Source: Trichostrongylus colubriformis
Taxonomy: Eukaryota; Nematoda; Chromadorea; Rhabditida; Trichostrongylidae
Reading direction: 5' to 3'
Assembly (NCBI GenBank): GCA_963978905.1
Contig: OZ022257.1
Coordinates: forward strand, 28,597,274-28,661,273
Length of the DNA stretch: 64,000 nt
This document shows, one piece after another, positions 46,460 through 57,035 of the stretch (the first letter of the stretch is position 1; each line of letters opens with the position of its first letter). The translations under genes were made by a program, and so were the position numbers. The notes under the pieces are model-generated. The model did no database searches. It was given only the letters and a program-made list of their open reading frames with translations, and was not told the DNA's origin.

Positions 46460-49050
46460 GAATGGTTCCAGCCCTGCACCACCAATCAAGAGATTGTACT
46501 GTCTCCCGTTGCACGGCTGATCCTGTCTACAGCTCGGCCTCAAGAAATCGTAAGCGGTATTCATGGGAAATGAGGTCTCGAGGAGCTTTGCTCAAAATTG
46601 GTATAATAGTCACAGTAAGCTGCCGTCGAATGCGCTTGTTAGCTACCCGCTGCAAACTGTTGCTCCGAACTTGAAAAGGACAAGTTCTATCGCAGCTCCG
46701 ACGAAGACATCAGATCAGTTGCGGAGAGCGATTATCTCGCCGTGGCAGGTGATCGGTCAAGTCGGGAGGGATAGAAAGGCTCTGGAAGGTGTGCACGGAG
46801 GCAAGGGAATGGAGACAAGGAAGTTAAGGGAGAGTGGGTTCTCGATCTGGCAACAGCCCAAGACTAGCAGTTGCAGCACGTTCTTCTCTTAAAGATGACA
46901 CAAAAAAAGATCTGCAACAGTGGAGGGAGACAAATGGAAGTCGACCATATATATAATACTCATAAGAAGATCAGCATTCAAAACTGTAAAGGACATCGAG
47001 GTATTGCCAGAAGAGGAACTCGCCACACATTGCAGGTCCCTCCTGGCAGACATCGCTATACAGTACAGCTTTCAAAGGAAAATAGGGTTTAGACCGAACG
47101 GAGAATTAGATGGTAGAAGCTAGATGGAAAAGGGGAGATCTCAGAAGAAGGATACTAGAAAAAGGTGTTCCAGACCCTATCGGTCAGGCCCAGGAGGCCT
47201 GGATTAAAGCAGCTGAGATAATCTTGAGAAGCGTTAAGGAAGCAGTGAGAGAAACCCGGGGTAGCTTTGGAGGAGACAAAGCTCTGGAACAAGGAGATTC
47301 AGAGGGTAGAGAAACAGAAGAAGGAAGCATACAAGCGACGGCAGAAAACAAAAAGGAAAGAACACCTTGCCAACTATAAACTTTGCAAGAGACCTGCAAG
47401 GCAGCTGTAGCCATAGCAAAAAACACAGAAATTGCTGAGTAAGTGTTTAGTGTGCTCTTAAATACAATGATAGTATTAATGTGGGCTACGAGAAACTCAT
47501 GAAGAGAACGGAGTGCCCTGTAAAAAAGATTGGATGGCATGAAGGCAGGAAAGTTCGTCTTCAGGCTGGCCAAAGCCATACATCGAGCCACCCAAGACAT
47601 CAAGATGGTAGAGGCCGCAAAGAGCAGCGAGGTTGCCATTCTGAGAAAATTAGCTGAGATCAAAAGAGATGACAGGAGTACTTCGATAGAGCTCTCAACG
47701 AAGAGTTCTCTCACGAGAAAAGTCAACAGAAAGTGGTAACGGCTGGCCCCATCCTTCCTTGAACAACGAAAGAAGTTCGCCTTGTGCTGGAAAAATTAAG
47801 CAATGGAAAGGCCATTGGTCGAAATGGACTACTAATATAGGCATGGATGGCTCTTGGAGAGCACGGGATAGAGTAGCTTAAACGCTTCCTCCACATAGTA
47901 GCAGTCAGAGGAAAAAATACGGATGCGTGGAGGGCCACCACAATCGTTCCCATATTAAACAGAAGGGGGACGCAATGGGGTGCTTCACTTGCCGTGGAAT
48001 AAAGTTGACAGCTCATATCATGAAGCTGTACGAACAGCTGGTCGACTTGAGGCTAAGAGAGCTTGTTACCATATCGCAAGAGCAGTTCGAGGTTTCATGC
48101 CTGTGCGGTGTACTACCGATGCCATATTCGTAAGACAGGTGATGGAGAAATACTGTGAGAAGCGTCGCCCTTTCTACCTAGCTTTCCTAGACTTGGATAA
48201 GGCCTTCGACCATCTACCCTGACCAGTAATCTGGAACACATTTCGATAACGACACATGCCATAGCATCAGGTCGTCTTCATACAGTACATTTACGATTGA
48301 GCTAAGACGGTCATACGCACCTCACAAAGGCTGACAAGCCAGGTAGTGATCTCAGTAGCGATACAACAAGGATCAGCTCTGAGCCCGTTCCTCTTTTTTG
48401 CTCACTACCATTCTCTACGCTGATGACATCGCCCTGATGTGAAGAACTTTAGGCGAACAGCAAAGACGGCAAAGCAAAGCTAGCTAGCAGATTAAACGTC
48501 GAGAAGACCAAGTTCCTGAGCTCCGAGAAATGTTCGGAGTCCATCGTAGACCGTCGTGGAGAAAGCATCGAAAGAGTTCAGGACTGTGGATACTTGGGAA
48601 GTGATATGGCTGCGAAGGGTATCGTAGACCAGGCCGTAAAGGCTCGAATAAGGCTTGTGGCATGGCTGATATGGAGAGAGCCTCAGGAGTCTTTTGCGAT
48701 CGACGGTGCCAGAAGATTCCTGCCAGAAGGCAATGTGTACCGATCGGTAGTAAGACCTGCAATATTCTATGGCAGCGAGTGCTGGCTCATAACAATGAAT
48801 CACAGGAGACTACCAAATGGGGATTCTGAGATGGGCATGGGGCTAGACGCGGCTCGCCAGGGTCAAGAATGCGGACGTCAGAGCGGTCATGCAGACGGCT
48901 CCGGTACAGTTAGACTTGAGCAAGCAGTGGCTATCCTGGTATGGGCACGTGCTGAGATGGTCGGAAGGTCGCTCATTTGGAAAGGCTATAAAAGTCAGAG
49001 TACCTGGCAAGTCACCGCGAGGAGACCCAGATGATGATGAATTTTCGCGG
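46460..49050 (+). mobile_element. Second RTE-type LINE retrotransposon, 5'-truncated
   Basis: A plus-strand element of about 2.6 kb with the back half of an endonuclease, a reverse transcriptase and a C-terminal zone, but no endonuclease start. It belongs to a different subfamily from the element at 41700-45200. It has YADDIAL where the first has FADDVVL, and carries GSECW and WYGHVLR motifs. Truncation at the 5' end is the normal outcome of incomplete target-primed reverse transcription. Confidence 0.8.
46640..49045 (+). pseudogene. RTE-type LINE ORF (endonuclease C-part + reverse transcriptase), heavily broken
   Basis: In order on the plus strand: endonuclease remnants around GRDRKALEGVHGGKG (46760-46810), then a connector with EARWKRGDLRRRILEKG and QAQEAWIKAAE (47110-47240). 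FRLAKAIHRATQDIKMVE lies at 47560-47610. RT fingers near 47900-48010 contain ATTIVPILNRRG. A palm segment reads VRQVMEKYCEKRRPFYLAFLDLDKAFDHLP, ending at 48222. The catalytic FYADDIALM is near 48415-48440. SIVDRRGESIERVQDCGYLGSD is at 48540-48605, then VVRPAIFYGSECW and finally APVQLDLSKQWLSWYGHVLRW (about 48890-48960). Many stops and frameshifts. The 180-codon minus-strand frame at 47184-47726 is antisense to this and not a gene. Confidence 0.8.
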
Positions 49051-49059
49051 AACCCGCTT

Positions 49060-49240
49060 AGTTTCATACCATATGACTAGACCGTATGGATGTATCTTTA
49101 CTAGTTTACCATTTTTCCGGTTTCCGAACCTGGCTTCATACGGTCTAATGGTCCCATATACGATCCTGGCGCAGCTCGTGCACATGGACCGCGATACTAT
49201 AATAATTGTCACATTGAATGTAGTTAATACCAATTGACAA
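49060..49240. repeat. Inverted repeat at the 3' edge of the second LINE
   Basis: AGACCGTATG at about 49079 is inverted as CATACGGTCT at about 49137, with extended partial pairing of ACCATATGACT/AATGGTCCCATAT. It may be a small palindromic repeat abutting the LINE end. Confidence 0.45.
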
Positions 49241-49689
49241 ATTAACGTAGTAACTTCAAATGCCAGTAATCGAAACCAGATTAATTATGGCTCAATCCAT
49301 TTACATTCGAACATGAAGATTTTGGAAAGGTCAACTAGAAGCTTTGCAAGAGTAGAGATTATAATTCGGTTCATAAGAACATTTAAAAACAAGTTGAGTA
49401 CCTCAGCCGAAGGCGGCCTGGCGCTATCTTCCATTAGCGGTTCTTGTAGAAGCGAGAGTGCCATCTCTGCATACTATAATTACGTTAATTAATTAAATTT
49501 TTCGGAGTTTTTGTTGAAAAGTTGAAAATTTTCTGTTAAAAAGTCTTCATCCTGACTGTCATCCTCCTTAGACGATTTGTTTTGATCCACTCTCTTGATT
49601 AAAAGTCAAACAAGAATTGAATTTTTCTGAATGGTACTTGACGTTTGATCACAGCCGTGGCCACATGTATTCATCAAGAGTGGTGGATT

Positions 49690-50400
49690 AGCTCTGCTTC
49701 CGAGAAAAGTGATCCTCATTGAAACTATCATATTTTTGGTACTCCTCTTCAGAAAGTCAATTCCATAAGAGACCTAGGATTCACAGTCAACGCAAGTCTT
49801 TCTTTTGAAGAACACTGCAGGAACATAGTTAGTAGAGCAGAGCATCGCCTTTATCTTTTATTTGAATCTTTGTCCTCCAAAGATCTCTAGCTGCTCATCC
49901 ATGCTTACAAAATCTATGTCCGTTCTATGTTTGAGTATGGCGCTTGTGTATTTTCTCCAACTGAAACTAGCTCAATCAAAAGGATAGAGAGTGTTCAAAG
50001 CAGCTTCACTAGGAAACTTCATACGGGCACTAGGTTTCACATATGATAGCATTCCCCGTGGCATTAATGGGAATAAGATGCTCAACCTGGACACCTTCTG
50101 TTTAGAATGAAGAGAAATGATCTTTCGATGGTCTACAAAATTTTACATGGGCTGGTAGATCTCAAAGTAAGTGATTTCTTTCTATTGAATCGTTTCTCCA
50201 CCAGATGTCTTAGACTTAAGATTGTGCTCCACTGACCTAAATCCAAACTCAAACGCAACCTTTTCACCTACATCAAGCAGCTTCCGAGTACATCGAAGTG
50301 ACAAAAAAATTAGCATACCGGGATCCTTTAGCGGCTTCAAAAAGGAGCTGTGTCGCTATCTACATTGTCAAAGGTAATGCAGGACATCACGCTCTTGTTT
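49690..50400 (+). pseudogene. CR1-like LINE, 3' fragment of the reverse transcriptase ORF
   Basis: Plus-strand pieces read VRDLGFTVNASLSFEEHC..IVSRAEHRLYLLF (49765-49865), IHAYKIYVRSMFEYGACVFSP (49890-49970) and IKRIESVQSSFTRKL. After a frameshift come ALGFTYDSIPRGI, then RRNDLSMVYKILHGLVDLKVSDFF (50108-50185). This order is typical of the C-terminal quarter of CR1-clade (jockey-like) LINE proteins, and differs from the two RTE elements to the left. No endonuclease or catalytic YADD part is present. An AATAAACTGAAAA stretch near 50560 may mark the 3' end. Confidence 0.75.
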
Positions 50401-51039
50401 CATCACCCCGCCCTACTCTTCTCCTTCCCTTGTGGTTGTTGTCTTTATTCTATTGCTTATGTTTTTTTGAACATTCAGAACTGTTGTATTTTTAATGTTG
50501 ATTGGCCTGAGCTTTTTTGAGCCGTCACATATTGGTTTTCACACATGTATTTTTATGTGTAATAAACTGAAAATTAAAATTAGTGCGCGACCTGCACTGG
50601 AATTATAGGAGGTTGACTTCATCGGTACTTACTAATCACTGTTCACTAAGTCGACATCACATGATTTTGTCGAGGAAGCGAGCAGTTCTGTACCATAATC
50701 AAATTGGTTAATATATAAGAAAATCGTATCTCAAACCAGGTGGTAGTACAGAATAGGAATGCTCGACGACCGCCGGGTTATGTCCGTGCTTATATTCGTC
50801 TCGTTATTATGCTTGATAAAAGTTGAGCAAACAAAGCTACTGATACCGGATTACGAACCATGCTCATCTGCTCAGCTTTTGGCGCTTGAGCCTTGTTGTT
50901 GATTGATGATTCACTTTTTTTACCACCGCATATCACATCTTCCATCATTTTCGAATGATTAGGCCATCGATACTGTTCTCACAACTGATATCGGATCAGG
51001 AACAAAGCCATCGATCACTGATCATTTGACGCTACGGTT
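50401..51039. other. Region without a supported gene
   Basis: Probable 3' untranslated part of the CR1-like fragment to about 50575. The rest is unrecognised. Confidence 0.35.
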
Positions 51040-51765
51040 TGGTGCTTACTACTAGGGAATTTGGACAGTTGGCGCTTCCCGATCTTGGGTTCGATCGCAT
51101 CGATTATGATAGTATTACCCATGCTCATCACTTGTTGGACATACATCACTATTTCATTGCCATTTGGAATTTCAGATAGCCCAGCGGTCGATACGCCTTT
51201 TTATTTTTGGTACCACGTGGGGAAATGGTTCACATGCTTTGCTGTTGCAAATCTAGATAGCATTTAGATCATTTATGAAAACCACAGTATTGAAAGGCAG
51301 ACTCTATCATTGGAAAGCTGGACAGCTGAGCGGACGATTCATATCTGCAACTGATATCCGAGCACAAACCAAATATGCTTACCCAATGACACAGGGCATC
51401 AGACACTTCAACTTCACATAGTGGCCGTATTGCAGTAGTCAGCGCTTTACAAAGTCCTATCCACTTGCTAATGGCTCTTATTAGCGCTAATCAATCTTTA
51501 TCAGATTGAATCCGTCACCATTATGGTCCCCGTACACCTCCTACGACAACTATGACGGTTCTAATGACCCTCGCGTTTTGACGCCCCTTGTTCACCCTTA
51601 CCAGCAGCTATCACTTCCGATCCACCACCGCTAAGGTCCCACCCTCGCCTCTATATCACTTATAAAATTCAAGGTCCCATCATCACTCTGACGTGAGATA
51701 GGAGTTTCATGACAGACAAATGGACGCAAAGACAGACACACACAGACGTATCAGGTTGATGCGTG
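51040..51765 (+). repeat. Composite repeat C, copy 2
   Basis: It starts TTTGGACAGTTGGCGCTTCCCGA...TTCGATCGCATCGA, matching the start of the third copy near 53215. It passes through array-unit-like sequence (CCGTCACCATTATGGTCCCCGTACACC). It ends GACGTGAGATAGGAGTTTC, GACAGACAAATGG and CAGACACACACAGACG, as at 55090-55150. About one to two array-like units are present. Confidence 0.6.
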
Positions 51766-52933
51766 AGTTTTGCGACACTTTCGAATTTTCTTGTGTTTTC
51801 ACCGCTCTTGAACTTTGTCAAGTTTCGATTACCATAGCGAGTCAGAGCATGCTTCGATCATTTTCTTGAAATGCACGTGGTGGCCTCGCTAAATTGTACC
51901 AAGAATGGGCTCAAATTGATAGCTCCATATTTGGACCCATAATTCACAACCGGTGTCTTCAAAATTTTTGGTTAGGGCCTGTAAGTGCAGCGCCTGCTAT
52001 TACCTACGCTGCACTGACAATTAGTATGATGCCATCTATCACTCTACAAGGTCCCGCTGCTCCATCGGTTTTGGATCAGCAGATACGGACCTATTGTTCA
52101 CTCGCCCACAGGTATTTGGATGCCCACTAAACAGGACGATGTCCTCATGGGCTTGAAAGCAAATCCGAACGCCAACATAAGCAAGAGCAACACTTGCTCT
52201 ATCCATGTGGCAATTGGAAGACTATGAAACGGCCATGGCTTCGAAAAATTGAAAGCCGTTAGTTCACCTCACCTACTCAGTCAAATAATGCAGCAGTGTG
52301 AGTGGCTAGACAAATGATCTGCGAGACATTATAATAGGAAATGAAAGCTGGGTACTCTCTGTTAACCAAGAGAAGGTGCTCTTATGGCAGAGCAGTCTGA
52401 AATCGTCTCTATGTGTGACAGTAACTGGATTTTAGATGATATCCATTTGCTCCAGATTTTCTCAGGAATGCTACAGTTAGAATTGTACCAGCCGATACTA
52501 CTGCAACGAATACTGTTGGCTCTAAACATCGCCAGAAACTAGCTGAGTTTTGCTTTCAAACCAGCTGATATGACCTCCAACATGGCCACATATACCAGCT
52601 TGCTACAAAGATAAGGCGGAAAACAAGAAAAAGATGAGCTCTGAAGTTCTACTTCAAACGCATTTTCTCATCGTGAGGTGATCCGAATACTACCAAATCA
52701 GGAACCTGAGCGTTATTATCTAGCTGCACTCGAATAGTGTATCCATGACTTTCTGAAATCGTAGCTTGTGCGCTTTTGAACAGAGGGCATTGAGCAGCTA
52801 CCCTGTCATTAGAGGTAAGTGGTAGAAGATATTGATAATTATATTGCCTACATATAACTAAAAGATTTGAATCGTAGGCTTGAAAAAAAGACGCATGTGT
52901 CGCAAGATTTATGCTAAGCGAATTATATTATAT
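51766..52933. other. Region without a supported gene
   Basis: A plus-strand frame at 51894-52130 (78 codons) has no motif. The rest looks like degraded sequence. Confidence 0.3.
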
Positions 52934-53199
52934 ACCAGTTGGCTGGCGCACACTACTGCGCGCGATTCATGGCGATGTTGTGCAAATGGGTTTGATCGGC
53001 GCGACCACAGTAGTGTATGGAATTGAGTGGAAATTTCTTTCCTCTGTTTTCAGCTGAGCTACTGAATTGAAAAAAAACAGAGAAGATGGCGTGATGAAAA
53101 AGCATTTCGATGTTATTATACTTCAGTCGCTTTTCATGGAACCCATTTCGCACGTTATCGACATGAATCGCGCACAGTAGTGTGCGCCAGTCAACTGGT
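52934..53199. mobile_element. 266-bp MITE with about 36-bp terminal inverted repeats
   Basis: The left end ACCAGTTGGCTGGCGCACAC...GCGATTCATG is matched by the right end in inverse orientation with two mismatches. Between them is about 190 bp of non-coding, AT-rich sequence. A solo end lies at 33849. The flanking bases do not give a clear target duplication, so the superfamily is not assigned. Confidence 0.8.
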
Positions 53200-53204
53200 T
53201 TAGG

Positions 53205-55190
53205 TCATCATTGGGGTTTTGGACAGTTTAGACATCGATAGTTTTGTATTCGATTGCATCGACTGGTAGCAATTTGTTCACCTGTTGAGCATCTAATTCC
53301 TACACTTTGGTGGTAGATCCATATCCTGATTACCGATGTTTACTGTTTTCGTGAACATGCTTCACTGTTTGGACTTTCACATAGTCTAGCGGTTGATACA
53401 CAGTGTTGCTGCCAGTACCGCATTAGACAATGATTCCGAATGAAACGCTTGCTTTGCTATCATAGATATAGGTGTATCATGATTATCAATGTAGATCGTA
53501 GTATCAAAAGAAATGCATCATTTTTTCGTACGCTAGGCAATTTAGCGGTCGATATCAGAACATAAACAAAATATGTTCACCCAATGACACTGAGTATCAA
53601 ACCCTTTTGCTAAAGCGGTCGTATAGTAGCATCAAGCGATGTAATGGATTTCGTCCCATCCTATTCCTAACGGTTCTTATCAGCCACCGTAAGCCGTTAT
53701 CACTGAAGCCCCTGTATCCAACAGTACCATTGAAGTCCCTGTACCCTACGATACCTGCGAATGTTAACATTCGACGGTTAGCCGCAAAAGCGTAGGTGAC
53801 ATTTTCCTTCTCACGCTCCTGATCGAATCCTATCAACCATTATCAATTTGGATCACTCACCATCAATGTCCCTGGCCCACCCTGCTTAACGCTCATGAGT
53901 GTCAGCGCTCTTGGATCAGCGCGAAAGGCGAAACGAATCTGACGACATTCGCCTTCTCATGCTCCTTATCGAATCTTATCAACCATTATCAATGCGGGTC
54001 ACCCATCATCAATGTCCCCGTCCTACCCTGCAGAACACCTGTGACTATGAACGCTACGGGACCAATGCGAAAAGCGGAATGGATTTGACGACTCTAGCCT
54101 TTTTACGCGCCTTATCGAATCTTATCAACCATTATCAATGCGGGTCACCCACCATCAATGTCCCCGTCCTACCCTGCAGAACACCTGTGACTATGAACGC
54201 TACGGGACCAATGCGAAAAGCGAAACGGATTCGACGACTCTAGCCTTTTTACGCGCCTTATCGAATCTTATCAACCATTATCAAGCTGGATCACCCACCA
54301 TCAATGTCCCCGTCCTACCCTGCAGAACACCTCTGACTATGAACGCTACGGGACCAATGGGAAAAGCGAAGCGGATTCGACGACTCTAGCCTTTTTACGC
54401 GTCTTATCGAATCTTATCAACCATTATCAAGCTGGATCACCCACCATCAATGTCCCCGTCCTACCCTGCAGAACACCTCTGACTATGAACGCTACAGGAC
54501 CAATGGGAAAAGCGAAGCGGATTCGACGACTCTAGCCTTTTTACGCGTCTTATCGAATCTTATCAACCATTATCAAGCTGGATCACCCACCATCAATGTC
54601 CCCGTCCTACCCTGCAGAACACCTGTGACTATGAACGCTACGGGACCAATGCAAAAAGCGAAACGGATTCGACGACTCCAGCCTTTCTACGCTCCTTATC
54701 GAATCTTATCAACCGTTATCAATGCGGGTCACCCACCATTAATGTCCCCGTTCCACCCCTCAAAACACCTTTGAGTGTTGGGAATCTAGAATCAACCCGA
54801 AAGGCGAAACGAATTCAACGACTCTGGCCTTTTTACGCTCCTTATCGAATCTTATCAACCGTTATCATGCTGAACCACCCACCATTAATGTCCCCGTCCC
54901 AAGCCTCAAAACACCTAATGAATATGGGCGCTCTGGGATCGTCCCGAAAGGCGAAACGGATTTGGCAACATTTTCTTTTGGGGCTCCTTATCAGCCCTTA
55001 TCAGCTGCTATCACTTTCGGTCCACCACCGCTGGGGTTCCCTTGGCACCCCCTACATCACTTGTAAAATTCAGCGTCCCAGCTTTGCTGCGACGCGAGAT
55101 ATGAATTTCGTGACAGACAGACACACACACACACACACACACGGACAGACAGACATACTTAGCGGATTATATATAGTAGGATACTAGGAT
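53205..55190 (+). repeat. Composite repeat C, copy 3, containing the 146-bp array
   Basis: The left part (53205-53640) matches the starts of copies at 51040 and 38480. The middle is the tandem array at 53650-55000. The right end (55080-55190) is GACGCGAGATATGAATTTCG, GACAGACAGACAC, an (AC)n run at about 55121-55142, GGACAGACAGACATAC and TTAGCGGATTATATATAG. The same head and tail enclose few units in other copies, so array length varies between copies. Confidence 0.65.
53650..55000 (+). repeat. Tandem array, 146-bp period, about nine units
   Basis: Anchoring on the ACTCTAGCCT-type word gives positions 53799, 53944, 54091, 54237, 54383, 54529, 54675, 54821 and 54967, that is spacings of 145, 147 and then six of exactly 146. 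A more diverged unit precedes them near 53653. The central four units are nearly identical while both edges are diverged, the usual sign of recent homogenisation by unequal exchange. Frames running through several units (for example 53899-54243) look long only because 146 bp leaves stops rare, and they are not genes. Confidence 0.9.
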
Positions 55191-55242
55191 GTTTTCTGAT
55201 TTCGTAAAGCACCATTACCTCGTAGAATGGATGGGAGCTCAA

Positions 55243-55640
55243 TTAAAGGCACATTTCAGGATCATGGTGGTGTTGCAGCCCCTCCGTTGTCAAATAGATG
55301 GATCTAAGCCACGTTGGATGTAGCTTCACCGAGGTGTGAATGTGAGATTCTGGAGCGTGGAGAATCCAAAGAAGGAGCGCAATCCCACCATGCAGCCCAG
55401 GCCCGCCCACTCCAGACCTGATTGCTGGCAATGACGCTGGTGACGGTGGCGACGGCATGGCAAATGAAGCCTGTGATTTATGCGATGAGATAAGGTATAG
55501 AAGAAGATTCATGAGTGAGGGGAACGTTGATAGTGGAAGCGGGTGAGATCTCAGGATTCCTCGTGATAACATCCGACGGGAGCTGAATCAATGGTTCATT
55601 TCCACGTGGTGATCTCGTACAAGGTCAGATGTCAGGAGGC
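55243..55640 (+). repeat. Dispersed repeat D, copy 1 (partner at 58070-58430)
   Basis: Shared with 58070-58430 in the same orientation. Words include AAGGCACATTTCAGGAT/AAGGCACATTCCAGGAT, GGCAATGACG, GGCAAATGA(A/G)GCCT and TTTCCACG(T/C)G(G/A)TGATCTCGT. On the minus strand both contain a frame around NEA...DEI..WK, so it may derive from a duplicated gene end. Confidence 0.65.
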
Positions 55641-56317
55641 CTCATTTTTGTATTTTGGACGTAAAAGATGGGTGCGGCTAGATGGCGGAGCGAAACCTCG
55701 ATGGGAGGTTTGGAAGCAGAACTTCACAACTCATTCACAACGCGACATAGAGGCAAAGGAATAATTCTGTGGAGACGACCATCGTCCTGTCAATATCAAA
55801 TATCCTTGAAGTGAGCGGAAGCTTGTCCAAAATGGCCGGAACGTGCAACAGTCGGATGGATCAGAAATTCCAGTTTGGTTCTAAGATGGTCCAGGGCCTG
55901 GGCCCGGAGAAAAGCGAGAATAGCCAGTACTGGCTAGGGCGATGAAGAGAGCCAAAATTCCGCAGTGGATGGAGCTCTTGCGATGGTGGGTGGTGCCGAA
56001 AGACTGGTGGCGAAAATAAACGAATGGGAGTGAGAGGCTATTCTCGCACGAGAAATAGGCCCGCAACGATGCGAGCGGGACTAAAATCGAAAATGCTTAC
56101 AACGATGTGAGTGTGGGGAAACCATACCTTGTATAACCATGTATAAGAAGGCTGAATAGGCCGATCACATCACATCAATAGGTGAACACAGCATCGCAGG
56201 GCAAATTTTAAACTTATCGAAATTATCGGCTTCTCCAGAAGTGGTTAATGTACCACGCCACAGTTGTGTTATGTCAGAAATTTAAAATCCCACAGACTCA
56301 CCTGCTAAAGATGGTGA
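55641..56317. other. Region without a supported gene
   Basis: Contains a small palindrome, GGGCCTGGGCCC, at about 55893. Nothing else recognised. Confidence 0.3.
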
Positions 56318-56755
56318 TCAGGACATGTACTGTTTCAGAAGTAATGGGTATTGAGTGAGATTTTTGATCGATCTTCTAAAACGGCAATCAGGTGTTGCAC
56401 AGTAATGTGCGAAAGCGAAAGTGTGATTGTTCATATTGAGCTCAGTGGAGCAAACCAATTCGCTAATGTCCCATTTGCTGAGAATGAGATCGTTAGAGTT
56501 TCGAGGGAAAAATCTCACCTGTTCATGGGTTAAAAACATTGCTGGGTAATTCCTCTTCAAATCCACTGCGAGACATCCTCGTGGTAGGTGCTTTTCTAAT
56601 TTCATTGGTTTTTCTTTCCTAAACCTTTTCTGTTGAACCCTTTCAGCATACCAAGAGTCATTAATGGCATCCTTTTGACGTTCGTGCAAACTCAAAACCA
56701 CCTTATTTCTAGATAGAGAGGCTAATTGAACCACATTCTTTGCTAATGTGTGCAT
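56318..56755 (-). CDS. Unrecognised coding frame, possible second cistron downstream of the EGF/TM gene
   Basis: This minus-strand frame from ATG (56753-56755) to a TGA has 145 codons. Codon usage is regular and the product is basic (KRFRKEKPMKLEKHLPRG in the middle). An alternative splicing reading is possible: a CAG|GTGAGA donor at about 56521 and a GCCGTTTTAG acceptor at about 56386 would replace the last 65 codons by a shorter tail. A CTTCCTACAG acceptor-like site lies about 14 bases before the ATG. It begins about 250 bases after the poly(A) signal of the gene to its right on the same strand, which is close enough for a nematode operon. No protein family is recognised. Terminal exon of another gene and pseudogene are alternatives. 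Confidence 0.4.
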   Translation of the reverse strand: MHTLAKNVVQLASLSRNKVVLSLHERQKDAINDSWYAERVQQKRFRKEKPMKLEKHLPRGCLAVDLKRNYPAMFLTHEQVRFFPRNSNDLILSKWDISELVCSTELNMNNHTFAFAHYCATPDCRFRRSIKNLTQYPLLLKQYMS

Positions 56756-57005
56756 GAGGTTTAGTGCTGTAGGAAGCCATTTTCAACAACTCGTCTAATG
56801 AAAGCACGTCATTGTGATCTCATTTCATCTACCGGGGGAGGTGAACTTGGCAAATTGTGCAATATGAAAGCAGGATTGCTCAGTAATGCAACAATAGAGA
56901 AAGGGCGAAATAAAAAGGCAAAAACTACGGAAAATATGTTACCAAAACCTGTTTTCCTTCACATTTCACTCCCAACTCTCGAATTTGGATGTGCCAAGAA
57001 ATTTT

Positions 57006-57011
57006 TTTATT
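57006..57011 (-). terminator. Polyadenylation signal AATAAA of the EGF/TM gene
   Basis: AATAAA on the minus strand, 24 bases after the TAA stop at 57036-57038. This is a very short 3' untranslated region, normal for nematodes. Confidence 0.65.
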
Positions 57012-57035
57012 ACCTCTCTCTTACTATATGACAAT

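Noticed and set aside
47184..47726. Longest uninterrupted frame in the window (180 codons, minus strand)
   Set aside because: It is exactly antisense to the connector region of the second RTE LINE and has no motif of its own.
53650..55000. CRISPR-like regular repeats
   Set aside because: Units are 146 bp and contiguous, without short repeats separated by unique spacers, in a eukaryotic genome.
53899..55187. Repetitive plus-strand frames with recurring residues, resembling a repeat protein
   Set aside because: The repeats come from the 146-bp DNA array, and since 146 is not a multiple of three the frame shifts at every unit. Not a protein repeat.
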